Positions 45,149 to 54,440 of a DNA stretch of 64,000 nucleotides are shown here, in pieces (the stretch's first letter is position 1; each line of letters opens with the position of its first letter). The position numbers and the translations under genes are program-made. The notes under the pieces were generated by a model. That model ran no database searches, was not told the DNA's origin, and saw only the letters and a list, made by a program, of their open reading frames with translations. The stretch spans positions 620,001-684,000 of the forward strand of contig CAWBXD010000014.1 in assembly GCA_963792705.1 (NCBI GenBank). The letters run 5' to 3'. This DNA comes from JBBQVS01 sp963792705. GTDB taxonomy: Bacteria > Chloroflexota > Ktedonobacteria > Ktedonobacterales > Ktedonobacteraceae.

Positions 45149-48100
45149 TTACCCGCCCACGCTCGTGTCCTCGAATGCACCCAAGGCGTGTAATGACGCC
45201 TTTTGTGCCGCGGAAAGACCCCTGACGCCCGTAATGTTGAGCCGCTCATAGGGTCGGTCTCTCCTCCATGTGACAAGGTGTTGATGGCTGTGCAGGTCCC
45301 ACAACTGTATCACCCCATCTTCTCCCGAACTGGCCACTGTCCCTCCATCAGGACTCACTCGGATCGAGTGGATCCATCCATCATGGGCTGGCACCCCAAC
45401 GGGGGTCGTCTCCCGCTCAATATCCCACCAGTACAATTGACCGTCGGTTCCCCCACTCACCAGCAACGCTCCATCAAGGCTCCAGTCAAGAGAGAAGACC
45501 GGACTCGTGTGTGCTTGTAGGGTCCGTATACGCGTTCCGCTGCTTACGTCCCACACCAGCAGCTCTCCCTTCCTGCCGCTGCCGCCGCAACTGGCCAATT
45601 GACTTCCATCCGGACTCCACGCGATGTCATACACAGGTCCCTCATGTCCATCCAGCCGTAACAGCACTTCGCCACGCTCGGCGTGCCAGACGAGTATGTG
45701 ATGATCCTCACTGCAACTGGCAAGGAGAGTTCCGTTGGGGTGCCATGCCACACGCGTGACCGTCCCTGTGTGCGCGGTTCCGGTCCAGCGGCTCACACCT
45801 TCCCGCACATCCCACACGCGGATGGTTTGATCGCTACTGCTACTAGCAAGCAGGTTTCCATCTTGATGCCAGGCAATGCCATTGACCAGATTCGTATGTC
45901 CTCGCAAGATGCGTAAGCACGCTCCTGTTCTTACATCCCACAGGCGCACTGTCTGATCATCACTACTGCTGGCAAGCATGCCTCCGCCACGGTTCCATGC
46001 GACATCGTTGATACATTGGGTATGACCGCGCAGCGTCTGAACCGGTGTTTGTTCACGGAGATTCCATAGATTGAGGACCGCATCGCTGCCCCCATCTACC
46101 AGGGAGTGCCCATCGGGTCTCCAGGCAACCGCTAACAGCGAAACGGCGTACCCCTGCAGAATATGCACACACTTTCCGCTCTCACTCTCCCACACGCGCA
46201 GCGTCTGATCATGGCTGCCGCTGAGCAGGTTCTTTCCATCAGGTGTGAAGGCAAGCGAGAGCAGCAAATCGGTATGTCCCCACAGAACAGCTTGACACTG
46301 TCCACTCTCCCAGTCCCACAGGCGGATGGTGGTATCGTAACCACAACTGGCAATCATCCTTCCACTAGGACTCCAGGCGACCGCGGACACGGCTCCCGTA
46401 TGACCGATGAATGTTCCGGTGCAGGTACCGGTCTTGACCTCCCAAAGCCGGACCGTCGCATCGAAACTGCTACTGGCGAGCGTGTTGCCGGTAGCAGAGA
46501 AAGCGAGACCTGTTACATAGCCGAGATGACCGCGCAGTTCTCGCAGAAGTGTGCCTTGTTCAGCATCCCAGAGCCGGATCGTCTGGTCAAAACCAGCGGT
46601 TGCGAGGACACGCCCATCAGGGCTCCAGGCGAGTGTCAAGACTGGCCCGCTGTATGCCCGCAGGATACGCAGCCACGCCCCATCGCGCGCATCCCAGATG
46701 CGCACCGTCCCATCATAGCTACTACTCGCTAAAAGCCGACCATCGGGTCGATAGACGATCAATGTCACCGCCATATCATGTCCGTGTAGCACTCCAATTG
46801 CCGCGCCACTCGCTGGATCCCATAGCTCGACCCTCCCGTTCCAGCTTGCGGTAACAAGGGTTCGCCCATCGGGGCTGAAGGCGATGCTGCCAATACGATC
46901 CGTCTGCGCCCGCAAGGTTACGTGCGCAACTCGTCCTTCCTCACGCCACACGCGAACCTCTCCACTGTTGCTACCCGCTGCCCAGAAATGTCCGTCACGG
47001 CTCACAGCGATGGAAAGGAGAGCATTAAAGGGAGAGGTCCATGCCGTCTCGTGGAGATGGGATCTCGCAAGTGTTGTATCTTGCATTTGCACCCCTTGCA
47101 GGTACGCCCCACGAATAGAGAGACCAGAAAGATCCAGCCTCCGGAGATCGCCACGCAGCTCACGCAACAGGGCCAGCAAGTTCACGGGTCCATAGCCCTG
47201 CATATCATCTGCCCACGAGCGCACCTGTTCCAGTAGCGCGAGCAGCCGCTGCTCCACACCAACTTGCTCCGAGTACACGCTGCGTACCTGCCCGAGCAGA
47301 GGTGCTACAATCAGCCGCTCCTGGGCCTGTCGCACATATTCACGGGCTCCCGCCAGTTCCAGACCATACTCGATGAGGTGGGCGAGCCTGCCATACTTAA
47401 TCTCGTTACTCGCCTCTTTGATGAGCCGGGCCGTCGCATACTCTAACACCACCGACTGCACCGTGAAGCTTCCCGCCCGCTGCCCTCGTTCGATCAAGCA
47501 GCGGCGATACAGCCCGTCAAGAGCTTCCAGCATCTGCATAGGAGGCCATGGTGTGCGAAGAACTGCCAGGAGTTCCTCCTGGCTCACGGGTTCGCGCATG
47601 ATGGCGAGCCAGGAGAACACACTTTGCTCAAGTGCCGAGAGACGGGCGAATTGCTCGTCCAGCAGTTCCCGCACGCCGCCAAAGACCACCTCGCCCTGTT
47701 TCAGGAACAGATCGATCTCGCCCCCGAAGAGCTCCACAATGGTCGGTGCTACGATCTTTAAGGCCAGCGGATTGCCCCGGTACACCTCGACCAGGCGTTC
47801 CCGATCGTGTGGGGAACCGGACACCTCTTTCTCCTCCAGTAACTGAACGCCCGCGCGGCTGTCCAGCCCCGCCAGACGCACAGTACGCACCGGTGAGCGG
47901 TGACCTTCCAGCGGCACCAGTTCCGCCGGTTTCTCCCGTGAGGTCAGTAGTAGACAACTCTGATGCACGGTCTCGCCAGCCTGTCGTAGCAGCCGGGCAT
48001 ATCCTTCAGCGTCTGCAAGCATGCGACCCGTGCCTGTCCCTTCCTCCAGGAGCATCTCCACATTGTCCAGCACCAGGAGCACACGCCGAGCGCGGAACTG

Positions 48101-48847
48101 CTCCATCAGCAAATGCAGGCGGTCTTCGAGGGAATCCGGTAGGTCCTGCAGCGGTTGCGAGGCCAGCACCTGCAGGCACGTATCGAGCAGCACGGAACAT
48201 GCTGGGACATCGCGCAGAGAGCGCCAGATTACTACCTCGAATTGTGCCGCCACCAGGCGCATCAAGGTAACCGCCAGTGCCGACTTGCCGATGCCGCCCA
48301 TGCCCAGCACACTCACCACACGGCAGTGCTGCTCTCCCACCCAGAGCGAGAGCAGGGCCAGTTCTTCCTCACGTCCATAGAAGGTGGGCACATCCAGCGC
48401 GTCGCCCCAGTCTACCCGTGGCCCACTCCCAGCAGAAGAATTGCTGAACATGTCAGGCTCACGCATCTGTTCGATGGCCGCTACTAGCCGCGGGAGAGCC
48501 TGCTGGCTGAGCAGTGCTTGCAGCCACGACTCATCCAGTAGCACCTTTTGGTGCGCCATACGCCAGAGCGTACGGATCTCCTCGGCCTTGTTGCCCTCCG
48601 TAAAGATGTGCTGCTGGAGAGCCAGGGCAATATATGCTTTGAGACGGTCGGCTTTAGGATAGCTCTGGCCGGACTCCCACTCCCCCACGGCGTGCCGAGA
48701 GACACCAAGCTGCTCGGCCAGTCCTGCTTGCGTCAGGTTGAGAGTGGTGCGAAGCCTGAGCATCAGCTGACCAAAGGCATAGTCTCGCTCTTTATACGAA
48801 GTTTTTTTCACGAGTCGTTTCCTTCCAGACGACCCACCCGAACACAA
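45149..48847 (-). CDS. XRE-HTH / NB-ARC STAND NTPase with 14 WD40 repeats
   Basis: 1232 residues. An XRE helix-turn-helix (about 28-75: LRTTLNLTQAGLAEQLGVSRHAVGEWESGQSYP) is followed by an NB-ARC NTPase: P-loop VLGMGGIGKSALAV near residue 200 and Walker B VLLVLDNVEMLL, then winged-helix/ARM-like helices. A short pentapeptide-like hinge (DLSGLSIRGAYLQGV) leads to 14 WD repeats of about 42 residues, enough for two seven-bladed propellers. Bacterial STAND proteins sense ligands with the repeats, then oligomerise; many serve in antiphage defence or regulation. Here the DNA-binding domain suggests a transcriptional output. No effector enzyme domain is present. Confidence 0.93.
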   Translation of the reverse strand: MCSGGSSGRKRLVKKTSYKERDYAFGQLMLRLRTTLNLTQAGLAEQLGVSRHAVGEWESGQSYPKADRLKAYIALALQQHIFTEGNKAEEIRTLWRMAHQKVLLDESWLQALLSQQALPRLVAAIEQMREPDMFSNSSAGSGPRVDWGDALDVPTFYGREEELALLSLWVGEQHCRVVSVLGMGGIGKSALAVTLMRLVAAQFEVVIWRSLRDVPACSVLLDTCLQVLASQPLQDLPDSLEDRLHLLMEQFRARRVLLVLDNVEMLLEEGTGTGRMLADAEGYARLLRQAGETVHQSCLLLTSREKPAELVPLEGHRSPVRTVRLAGLDSRAGVQLLEEKEVSGSPHDRERLVEVYRGNPLALKIVAPTIVELFGGEIDLFLKQGEVVFGGVRELLDEQFARLSALEQSVFSWLAIMREPVSQEELLAVLRTPWPPMQMLEALDGLYRRCLIERGQRAGSFTVQSVVLEYATARLIKEASNEIKYGRLAHLIEYGLELAGAREYVRQAQERLIVAPLLGQVRSVYSEQVGVEQRLLALLEQVRSWADDMQGYGPVNLLALLRELRGDLRRLDLSGLSIRGAYLQGVQMQDTTLARSHLHETAWTSPFNALLSIAVSRDGHFWAAGSNSGEVRVWREEGRVAHVTLRAQTDRIGSIAFSPDGRTLVTASWNGRVELWDPASGAAIGVLHGHDMAVTLIVYRPDGRLLASSSYDGTVRIWDARDGAWLRILRAYSGPVLTLAWSPDGRVLATAGFDQTIRLWDAEQGTLLRELRGHLGYVTGLAFSATGNTLASSSFDATVRLWEVKTGTCTGTFIGHTGAVSAVAWSPSGRMIASCGYDTTIRLWDWESGQCQAVLWGHTDLLLSLAFTPDGKNLLSGSHDQTLRVWESESGKCVHILQGYAVSLLAVAWRPDGHSLVDGGSDAVLNLWNLREQTPVQTLRGHTQCINDVAWNRGGGMLASSSDDQTVRLWDVRTGACLRILRGHTNLVNGIAWHQDGNLLASSSSDQTIRVWDVREGVSRWTGTAHTGTVTRVAWHPNGTLLASCSEDHHILVWHAERGEVLLRLDGHEGPVYDIAWSPDGSQLASCGGSGRKGELLVWDVSSGTRIRTLQAHTSPVFSLDWSLDGALLVSGGTDGQLYWWDIERETTPVGVPAHDGWIHSIRVSPDGGTVASSGEDGVIQLWDLHSHQHLVTWRRDRPYERLNITGVRGLSAAQKASLHALGAFEDTSVGG

Positions 48848-49121
48848 CGATGCATGGGAATGGCAGGTGAAATGGCAGCCGATGGGTGCTGAGAAAATCA
48901 GCCATCGCCTCTATACTAGTCTCTATCGGGCGTGCGTCCTCTTCTGATGAACTCCTGTCGAAGGAAGATGGACGCGCCGATCAGGCGACTCCATTTTCCT
49001 TCTTTTCGCTGTTCGTCCTCTTTCAGTGCTACAATACTCTTCTGTATTGTAGCAGATGTGCGGGCAATCAGTGAGTCTTTGGCTCCTAGTCGAGAGCTTC
49101 CCAACTCTTACCACATAATGG
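48848..49121. other. Divergent intergenic region with duplicated leader
   Basis: 274 bases. 48985-49100 aligns with 44105-44165 (TCTTTTCG.TGTTC.TCCTCTTT core). A perfect 9-bp hairpin (49029-49037 with 49044-49052) is present only in this copy. Confidence 0.55.
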
Positions 49122-49187
49122 AAGGTGAGATGGTAGGTAAGGTGCGACCTGATGGCCAGTGCATTCTTGTACGCCTCCTTCTATACT
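49122..49187 (+). promoter_or_regulatory. Shared promoter cassette, copy 2 (hydrolase)
   Basis: AAGGTGA (49122), TAGGTAA (49134) and a weak third unit GACCTGA (49146), then GTGCAT (49159-49164), 17 bases, TATACT (49182-49187). All spacings equal those of copy 1. Confidence 0.65.
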
Positions 49188-49393
49188 TTGTATGAAGCTT
49201 CTCTATGCGTTTCAAATGCAAATTTTGAGACGTCTAGACAAAAGCTGTTACTACGAAGAAGAATGTTGTCCTTATACTACAGTATGCATGACAGGAGAGA
49301 TGAATGCAATGATGTGCTTGGTACAAGAGCATAAAAAACATGTGCTCCTGTTGTTTCTCGCATCAAGACCAGCTTCTCTCGAGAGGAAGGAGA

Positions 49394-50233
49394 ATGTATC
49401 CCATGGGTAGCATTACGACTCAAGACGGTACCAGCATCTACTACAAGGACTGGGGGAGTGGACAACCCGTCGTCTTCAGCCACGGCTGGCCGCTCAACGC
49501 CGATGCCTGGGACGACCAGATGCTCTTCGTCGCCTCTCATGGCTATCGCGCCATAGCGTATGACCGTCGCGGACATGGACGATCCAGCCAGCCCTGGGAC
49601 GGCAATGATATGGACACATTTGCTAACGATCTGGCTGCGCTCATTGAGCAACTGGACCTGCATGACGCGGTATTGGTTGGTCATTCCGCTGGCGGAGGAG
49701 ACGTGGCTCGCTACATCGGTCACCACGGCACTGCGAGGCTCGCGAAGGTCGTCCTGGTGGACGCAATCCCACCACTTCTGCTCAAGACCGAGGCCAATCC
49801 AGGTGGTACACCCATAGAGGCGTTTGACGGTCAGCGCCAAGCACTCCTTGCGGACCGTTCGCAGTTCTATAAGGACATCAGTGCTCCTTTCTATGGGGCC
49901 AACAAACCGGGTTCCACGGTGTCACAAGGCGTTCTGGATACCTTCTGGCTCTGGTCGATGCAAGCAGGGATCAAAGGGGCCTTTGACGGCATCAAGGCTT
50001 TCTCCGAAACCGATTTCACCGAAGACCTCAAGCGGTTCGACATTCCCACCCTGATCATCCACGGAGGCGACGATCAGTTTGTTCCCGTCAATGACACGGC
50101 TGTGCTCACCTCGAAGATGGTCAAGGGGGCAATCCTGAAAATCTATCCGGGAGCCCCTCACGGCCTGCCCACAACGCATAAGGACCAGTTCAACGAAGAC
50201 CTGCTCTCCTTCCTCAAGTCCTCGTTGTGGTGA
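49394..50233 (+). CDS. Alpha/beta hydrolase, cofactor-free haloperoxidase type
   Basis: 279 residues from ATG 49394 (RBS GGAAGGAG); the earlier ATG 49340 adds a Cys-rich unlikely leader. FSHGWPLNADAWDDQM, DRRGHGRSSQPWDGNDMDTFANDL, nucleophile GHSAGGG near residue 97, acid in GGDDQFVP and His in GAPHGLP are those of non-haem chloroperoxidases/arylesterases. Such enzymes hydrolyse esters and perform peracid chemistry. A close paralogue is at 54441 under a related promoter. Confidence 0.92.
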   Translation: MYPMGSITTQDGTSIYYKDWGSGQPVVFSHGWPLNADAWDDQMLFVASHGYRAIAYDRRGHGRSSQPWDGNDMDTFANDLAALIEQLDLHDAVLVGHSAGGGDVARYIGHHGTARLAKVVLVDAIPPLLLKTEANPGGTPIEAFDGQRQALLADRSQFYKDISAPFYGANKPGSTVSQGVLDTFWLWSMQAGIKGAFDGIKAFSETDFTEDLKRFDIPTLIIHGGDDQFVPVNDTAVLTSKMVKGAILKIYPGAPHGLPTTHKDQFNEDLLSFLKSSLW

Positions 50234-50472
50234 GGTACACCGTAGGATACTTGGACCTGAGCAATCGTGATGAACCTGCAGACCCGTGGGAGTATCGCTC
50301 TAACTTGTTTTCTATGAAGAACAGTTTCTTGTTTGAAGGAGGCGAGGCAACGCCACGACGCTGCATCTGATGGGCACTCACCTGCACTCGAAAGATAGCG
50401 CGTCAACTGTCTTTCTCGCCTCACGCTACTCTACTGAACGTGTATGCATGCAAGCAATGAGGAGGTTAAATC

Positions 50473-50841
50473 ATGTCGTCCAATCCCATGAAGAACTCAC
50501 AGCAGGTCGATGAGCTGGCAACGAAACTCAAGCGTACCGAACTGCAACACTGCGCATCCTCAATTCCTGGACGAGAAATTGTGCAGGTACTTACCGAAAT
50601 CCCCGCTGGCGTCGAGTCGGGCTGGCATATGCATCCAGGCGAGGAGGTCGGCTACATTCTTGCTGGAACGGTGAAAATGATGATTCAGGGGCAGCCTACC
50701 CTTACACTACCTGCCGGAAGCCCCTTTCTTATTCCGCCTCGCACGCCTCATAACGCGCTCGATGTTGGTCCCGAAACCGGGATGATGCTCTCCACCTACA
50801 TTGTGGAAGTGGATCAGCCCCTGGCAACCTTCACCAAATGA
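50473..50841 (+). CDS. Cupin domain protein
   Basis: 122 residues, single cupin. GWHMHPGEEVGYILAGTVKM contains the first metal motif (H, H, E) and FLIPPRTPHNALDVG the second His. Such small cupins bind a metal ion and act as dioxygenases, isomerases or sensors. RBS GAGGT precedes the ATG. The same-strand hydrolase genes either side suggest joint oxidation/detoxification, without proof. Confidence 0.88.
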   Translation: MSSNPMKNSQQVDELATKLKRTELQHCASSIPGREIVQVLTEIPAGVESGWHMHPGEEVGYILAGTVKMMIQGQPTLTLPAGSPFLIPPRTPHNALDVGPETGMMLSTYIVEVDQPLATFTK

Positions 50842-51072
50842 AAGAGGTCCCTTTCACCAGTGACGCTAGGCAGTCGTATGACGCACACTTCGTTCCGCGT
50901 AACTCTTTGATGCCTCGTGGATGACGACGATGAACGCACATATGACTGGGGAAAGGTGGACGGGATTGAGCAACTAAATTGGTCGTCGAGCTGAGCGGTC
51001 GGTAGGCGTTATTGCTTCGTTTCGTGACTAGGCATGGCTCGACGTTCCAGGAAAAGAGATCAGGAGGACCCG

Positions 51073-52014
51073 ATGAGATTTGAAAACCTAAGCGGTGCGA
51101 GAAAAGGCTCTCTCCCACGACTCGAACCTTTGCGCTCTGTCGATACAGATATGCTCAAGGTCGCGTACTTTGACGCCGGTCCAAGTGATGGCAAGGTGGT
51201 GCTTCTCCTGCATGGATTTCCCTACGATATCCATAGCTACATCGATGTAATCCCCCAGCTTATCGAAGCGGGCTACCGTGTCATTGTCCCCTACCTTCGC
51301 GGGCATGGGGGCACCCGCTTTCTCGAGGGCACCACCCCACGATCAGGACAGCAAGCGGCTCTTGGCAGCGATGTGATTGCTCTCCTGAATGCGCTGAGCA
51401 TCTCACGCGCTATCTTTGCTGGCTATGACTGGGGTGGGCGTGCGGCCTGCGTGGCTGCCGCGCTGTGGCCAGAACGGTGTACAGGTATCGTCTCCGTGAA
51501 TAGCTACCTCATCCAGGATATTAGCAAGGCAATGATGCCGATCCAACCCGATCTCGAGGCAGGCTTCTGGTACTTCTATTACTTTCTGACTGAGCGTGGC
51601 CGTGCTGGTCTGACTGCCAACAGGCGTGATATCGCGAAGATAATCTGGATGCGAAACTCTCCCGACTGGCACTTCGATGACGCGACGCTAGAACGTGCTG
51701 CCGCGGCCTTCGACAATCCCGATTACGTCGAGGTCGTGCTGCACTCCTACCGTCATCGCCTCGGATACGCACTTGGCTCCCCTCTCTATGATCAGGTTGA
51801 GAAGAAGCTGGCTGAGCAGCCAGCCATTACTGTCCCAGCTGTCACCCTGGACGGTCTTGCAGATGGGAACTTCCCAGCCACCGATGGTAGCGCATCTGCG
51901 CGTCACTTCACTGGACCCCGCATGCATCATCAAGTACAGGGCGCAGGCCACAACCTTCCCCAGGAGGCACCATCAGCCTTCACCAGTGCGGTCCTGGAAC
52001 TGGCACATCTTTGA
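51073..52014 (+). CDS. Alpha/beta hydrolase of the epoxide hydrolase/dehalogenase type
   Basis: 313 residues from ATG 51073 (RBS AGGAGG, 6 bases). LLLHGFPYDIHSY carries the oxyanion HGxP, and the nucleophile elbow is AGYDWGGRAA: an Asp, as in epoxide hydrolases and haloalkane dehalogenases, rather than Ser. The His is in QGAGHNLPQEAP. Cytoplasmic; acts on epoxides, haloacids or esters. Substrate unknown. Confidence 0.87.
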   Translation: MRFENLSGARKGSLPRLEPLRSVDTDMLKVAYFDAGPSDGKVVLLLHGFPYDIHSYIDVIPQLIEAGYRVIVPYLRGHGGTRFLEGTTPRSGQQAALGSDVIALLNALSISRAIFAGYDWGGRAACVAAALWPERCTGIVSVNSYLIQDISKAMMPIQPDLEAGFWYFYYFLTERGRAGLTANRRDIAKIIWMRNSPDWHFDDATLERAAAAFDNPDYVEVVLHSYRHRLGYALGSPLYDQVEKKLAEQPAITVPAVTLDGLADGNFPATDGSASARHFTGPRMHHQVQGAGHNLPQEAPSAFTSAVLELAHL

Positions 52015-52135
52015 TCATCCGCTGCCGGAGGGTGAGGCTCCTGACTCGGTAAGCGAGGACGAGACGCATGAGATAACGCTTTCCTTATCATGGTGAGAGT
52101 GACTTTGCTAGGCAAAAGAAAAGAGGAACAATGAG

Positions 52136-52549
52136 ATGGCCGACAGTACTGTAGCTGTTCTCGTCTTCGAGGATGAGAAGGCTGCCCAACGTCTCTTTGA
52201 TACGCTTGAGGAGATGCTGAAAACGGCATCATTCCCAATCGATGATGCCGCTGTGGTTGTCTACAAGCAGACTGGCGAGGTGATTGTCACGCAATGGGCT
52301 CATCCGCTCAGTGAGAACGGGTTTACCCCTCAACTCTGGGAGTTTCTGATGCAGACAATGCTCTCGGGTTGGGGGCATCACATTGATGACTGGTATATTA
52401 AGAAGTTCAAGCAGGTCTTCCAACCCGGTACTTCGGCCTTCTTCAGTTTGATAGAGCCAGATGTCAGTCATGATGTACTACTCGACTCAGACAGTTCCGT
52501 GGTGCCCTTATCTATACTGGCCTCACAGAAGAACAGAAAGTCCTATTAA
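52136..52549 (+). CDS. DUF1269-type membrane-less protein
   Basis: 137 residues. VAVLVFEDEKAAQRLFDTL, DDAAVVVYKQTGEVIVTQWAH, and IDDWYIKKFKQVFQPGTSAFFSLI follow the DUF1269 pattern. In many DUF1269 proteins a GG-rich hydrophobic hairpin sits in the middle; here that part is replaced by QLWEFLMQTMLSGWG, so a membrane link is uncertain. Function unknown; often beside channels or stress genes, and a broken K+-channel gene follows. Confidence 0.7.
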   Translation: MADSTVAVLVFEDEKAAQRLFDTLEEMLKTASFPIDDAAVVVYKQTGEVIVTQWAHPLSENGFTPQLWEFLMQTMLSGWGHHIDDWYIKKFKQVFQPGTSAFFSLIEPDVSHDVLLDSDSSVVPLSILASQKNRKSY

Positions 52550-52656
52550 AAGTTGCAGCCTCCTCTAAGAGCTGAGCAGCGAAAAGAAGATGTCGTGTTG
52601 CAAGAATCTCATGATGGTTCATATGAGCTTCTTGTACAAAAACTTCATGAGTAAGT

Positions 52657-53485
52657 TTGTTCTCAAATTTGGGCGTGACGACATGCTTCAACATCTTGAC
52701 CTATCTCTATCTGAATGGAACCACATTTTTCACTCTAGGACTGGGCGATATCACTCCGAACTCTGAACTAGCACGCGTGTTCTTACTAATAGAGGTTGCA
52801 TCTGGCTTCGGTTTTCTCGCTCTGGTCATCAGTTATGCTCCGGTCCTCTACCAAGCCTTTTCACGATGGAAACAGAGAATTTCGTTACTCGATGCGCGAG
52901 ATGGTTCCCTTGCAACAGCAACTGAATTTTTGTGCGGAAATTGCTCAGGTCAACATTTCGATGAATTGCGTACACTGCTACACGAGTGGGAGGTCTGGTG
53001 TGCTGATATTCTGGAGAGTCATCTCTCGTATCCGGTTCTGGGCTACTATCGCTCGCAACATACTCAGCAATTCTGGGTTGAAGCCCTTACCGTCATCCTA
53101 GATACGTGTGCGCTTATTCTGACAGGTATCGAGGATATCCCTGTCGAACCCGCCCGGTTTGCCTTCGCACTATCTCGCCATACCGTCGTTGACCTTGCAC
53201 AAGTTTTTTGGTTTAACGTTCATATCAGGGGTGGATCGTCTGCCCACCAGCGAATTTGTCCGTGTGCAAGAAGTGCATACAGCATCCGGCATCTTCTTGG
53301 AAGAGGGAATGGACGCTGAGCGGACATTGGCCGACCGGCGTGCGACTTACGAGCCTTTTGTGACTGCCCTGGCAACGTATACGCACGTTTCTCTGCCTTC
53401 TTGGGTAGCCGACAAAGATGCACTCGACGATTGGCAGTCCAGTGCCTGGGATGAGAGGATGCCAGCGCCTATAGAACACTTCTGA
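52657..53485 (+). pseudogene. Two-helix K+-channel-like protein, truncated and frameshifted
   Basis: The frame opening at 52657 has the pore helix and filter FFTLGLGDITP (TLGLGD), the second helix (VFLLIEVASGFGFLALVISYAPVLYQAF), and a cytosolic domain (RISLLDARDGSLATATEFL). The first membrane helix is missing before LYLNGTTFF. Near 53210 the frame changes and the end continues in a second frame (VDRLPTSEFV..EERMPAPIEHF, stop 53483-53485). Both defects imply loss of function. Confidence 0.72.
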
Positions 53486-53665
53486 AAGTCATGCACAGGG
53501 TCCGAGATGAGCTTTGGCATAACCAAGGGGAGCCATTGCGCTCGTTATCGAAACCTATGCATGGTCGTTGCAGAGAACGTTCCGTAGAAAAGAGAGACAC
53601 GAAGATGGTGCCCTCTCTAAAAGATCACGGCCTCATAAAGTTGCAATGTTCTACACAAGAGAGAG

Positions 53666-54094
53666 ATGAGAAACATGAACAATTCAGGAAAGTTTGGAAC
53701 TCCACCCTCGGTCGAGGGAATTGTGAGCAAACCGAGTCCATTTTCTGTGGAGGAAACCCTAGAACACCTGAAGGCTACCATACACAAACGGAACTTGAGC
53801 CTCTTTGCCCAAATCGATCACAGTGAGGAAGCGAAACGAGTCGGCCTTACGATGCAAGAGGCCCATGTGCTCATCTTTGGCAGCCCAAAAGCTGGTACGC
53901 CACTGATGATTGCTTCCCCGCTCCTCGCACTCGATCTGCCCCTCAAAGTGCTCGTCTGGCAGAGCGAAGACACTTTGGTCTGGGTGAGTTTTACCAGCGT
54001 CGCCTATCTTCAAGCTCGCTACGCTCTTCCACAAGAACTGATTGGCAACATTAGCGGTATTAACGCCTTGATTGAACAAGTCCTCCAAGAATAA
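53666..54094 (+). CDS. DUF302 domain protein
   Basis: 142 residues (the ATG at 53675 is an alternative start). VSKPSPFSVEETLEHLKATIHKRNLSLFAQIDHSEEAKRVGL, then IFGSPKAGTPLMIASPLLALDLPLKVLVWQ and Y-rich end match DUF302 closely. Function unknown; DUF302 proteins often occur with oxidative or sulfur-stress genes. The frame opens after a purine-rich ribosome site. Confidence 0.85.
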   Translation: MRNMNNSGKFGTPPSVEGIVSKPSPFSVEETLEHLKATIHKRNLSLFAQIDHSEEAKRVGLTMQEAHVLIFGSPKAGTPLMIASPLLALDLPLKVLVWQSEDTLVWVSFTSVAYLQARYALPQELIGNISGINALIEQVLQE

Positions 54095-54228
54095 CGCTTT
54101 GAGAAATACTTGTCACACTGTTAGGAGTTATTGACCGAAATCCTGGTATTGCTCCAATACGAAGTTTTCATCACAGACTCTCTCCTTCTCTGCATGACGC
54201 AATGAAGGACGGTCATGGAAGGGAATGG

Positions 54229-54325
54229 AAGGTGAGATGTACTTCTTCAACAAAGGAAGGTGAGAAAGTGGAAGGTGAGATGGAAGGTCATGAGCGGTGC
54301 TTTCTTCCACGCAAGCTTTTATACT
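54229..54325 (+). promoter_or_regulatory. Shared promoter cassette, copy 3 (hydrolase)
   Basis: Units AAGGTGA at 54229, 54257 and 54272, then AAGGTCA at 54284 (12 bases after 54272), GTGCTT (54297-54302), 17 bases, TATACT (54320-54325). As in the other copies the last repeat starts 13 bases before the -35-like box. It precedes the hydrolase ATG by 116 bases. Confidence 0.65.
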
Positions 54326-54440
54326 CGTAATGGATGAAACAAATTGCTTGAGGGCGTGCTGGTGAGAGTGTACATGAGAAATACAGTACCAGTACCTTTG
54401 AGCAATTGTAGTTGTTGCTCTTGAAAGGAGATAACATAGT

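Noticed and set aside
47632..48270. Plus-strand frame of 212 codons
   Set aside because: It lies antisense to the NB-ARC domain, has Pro/Arg-rich composition typical of shadow frames and no family resemblance.
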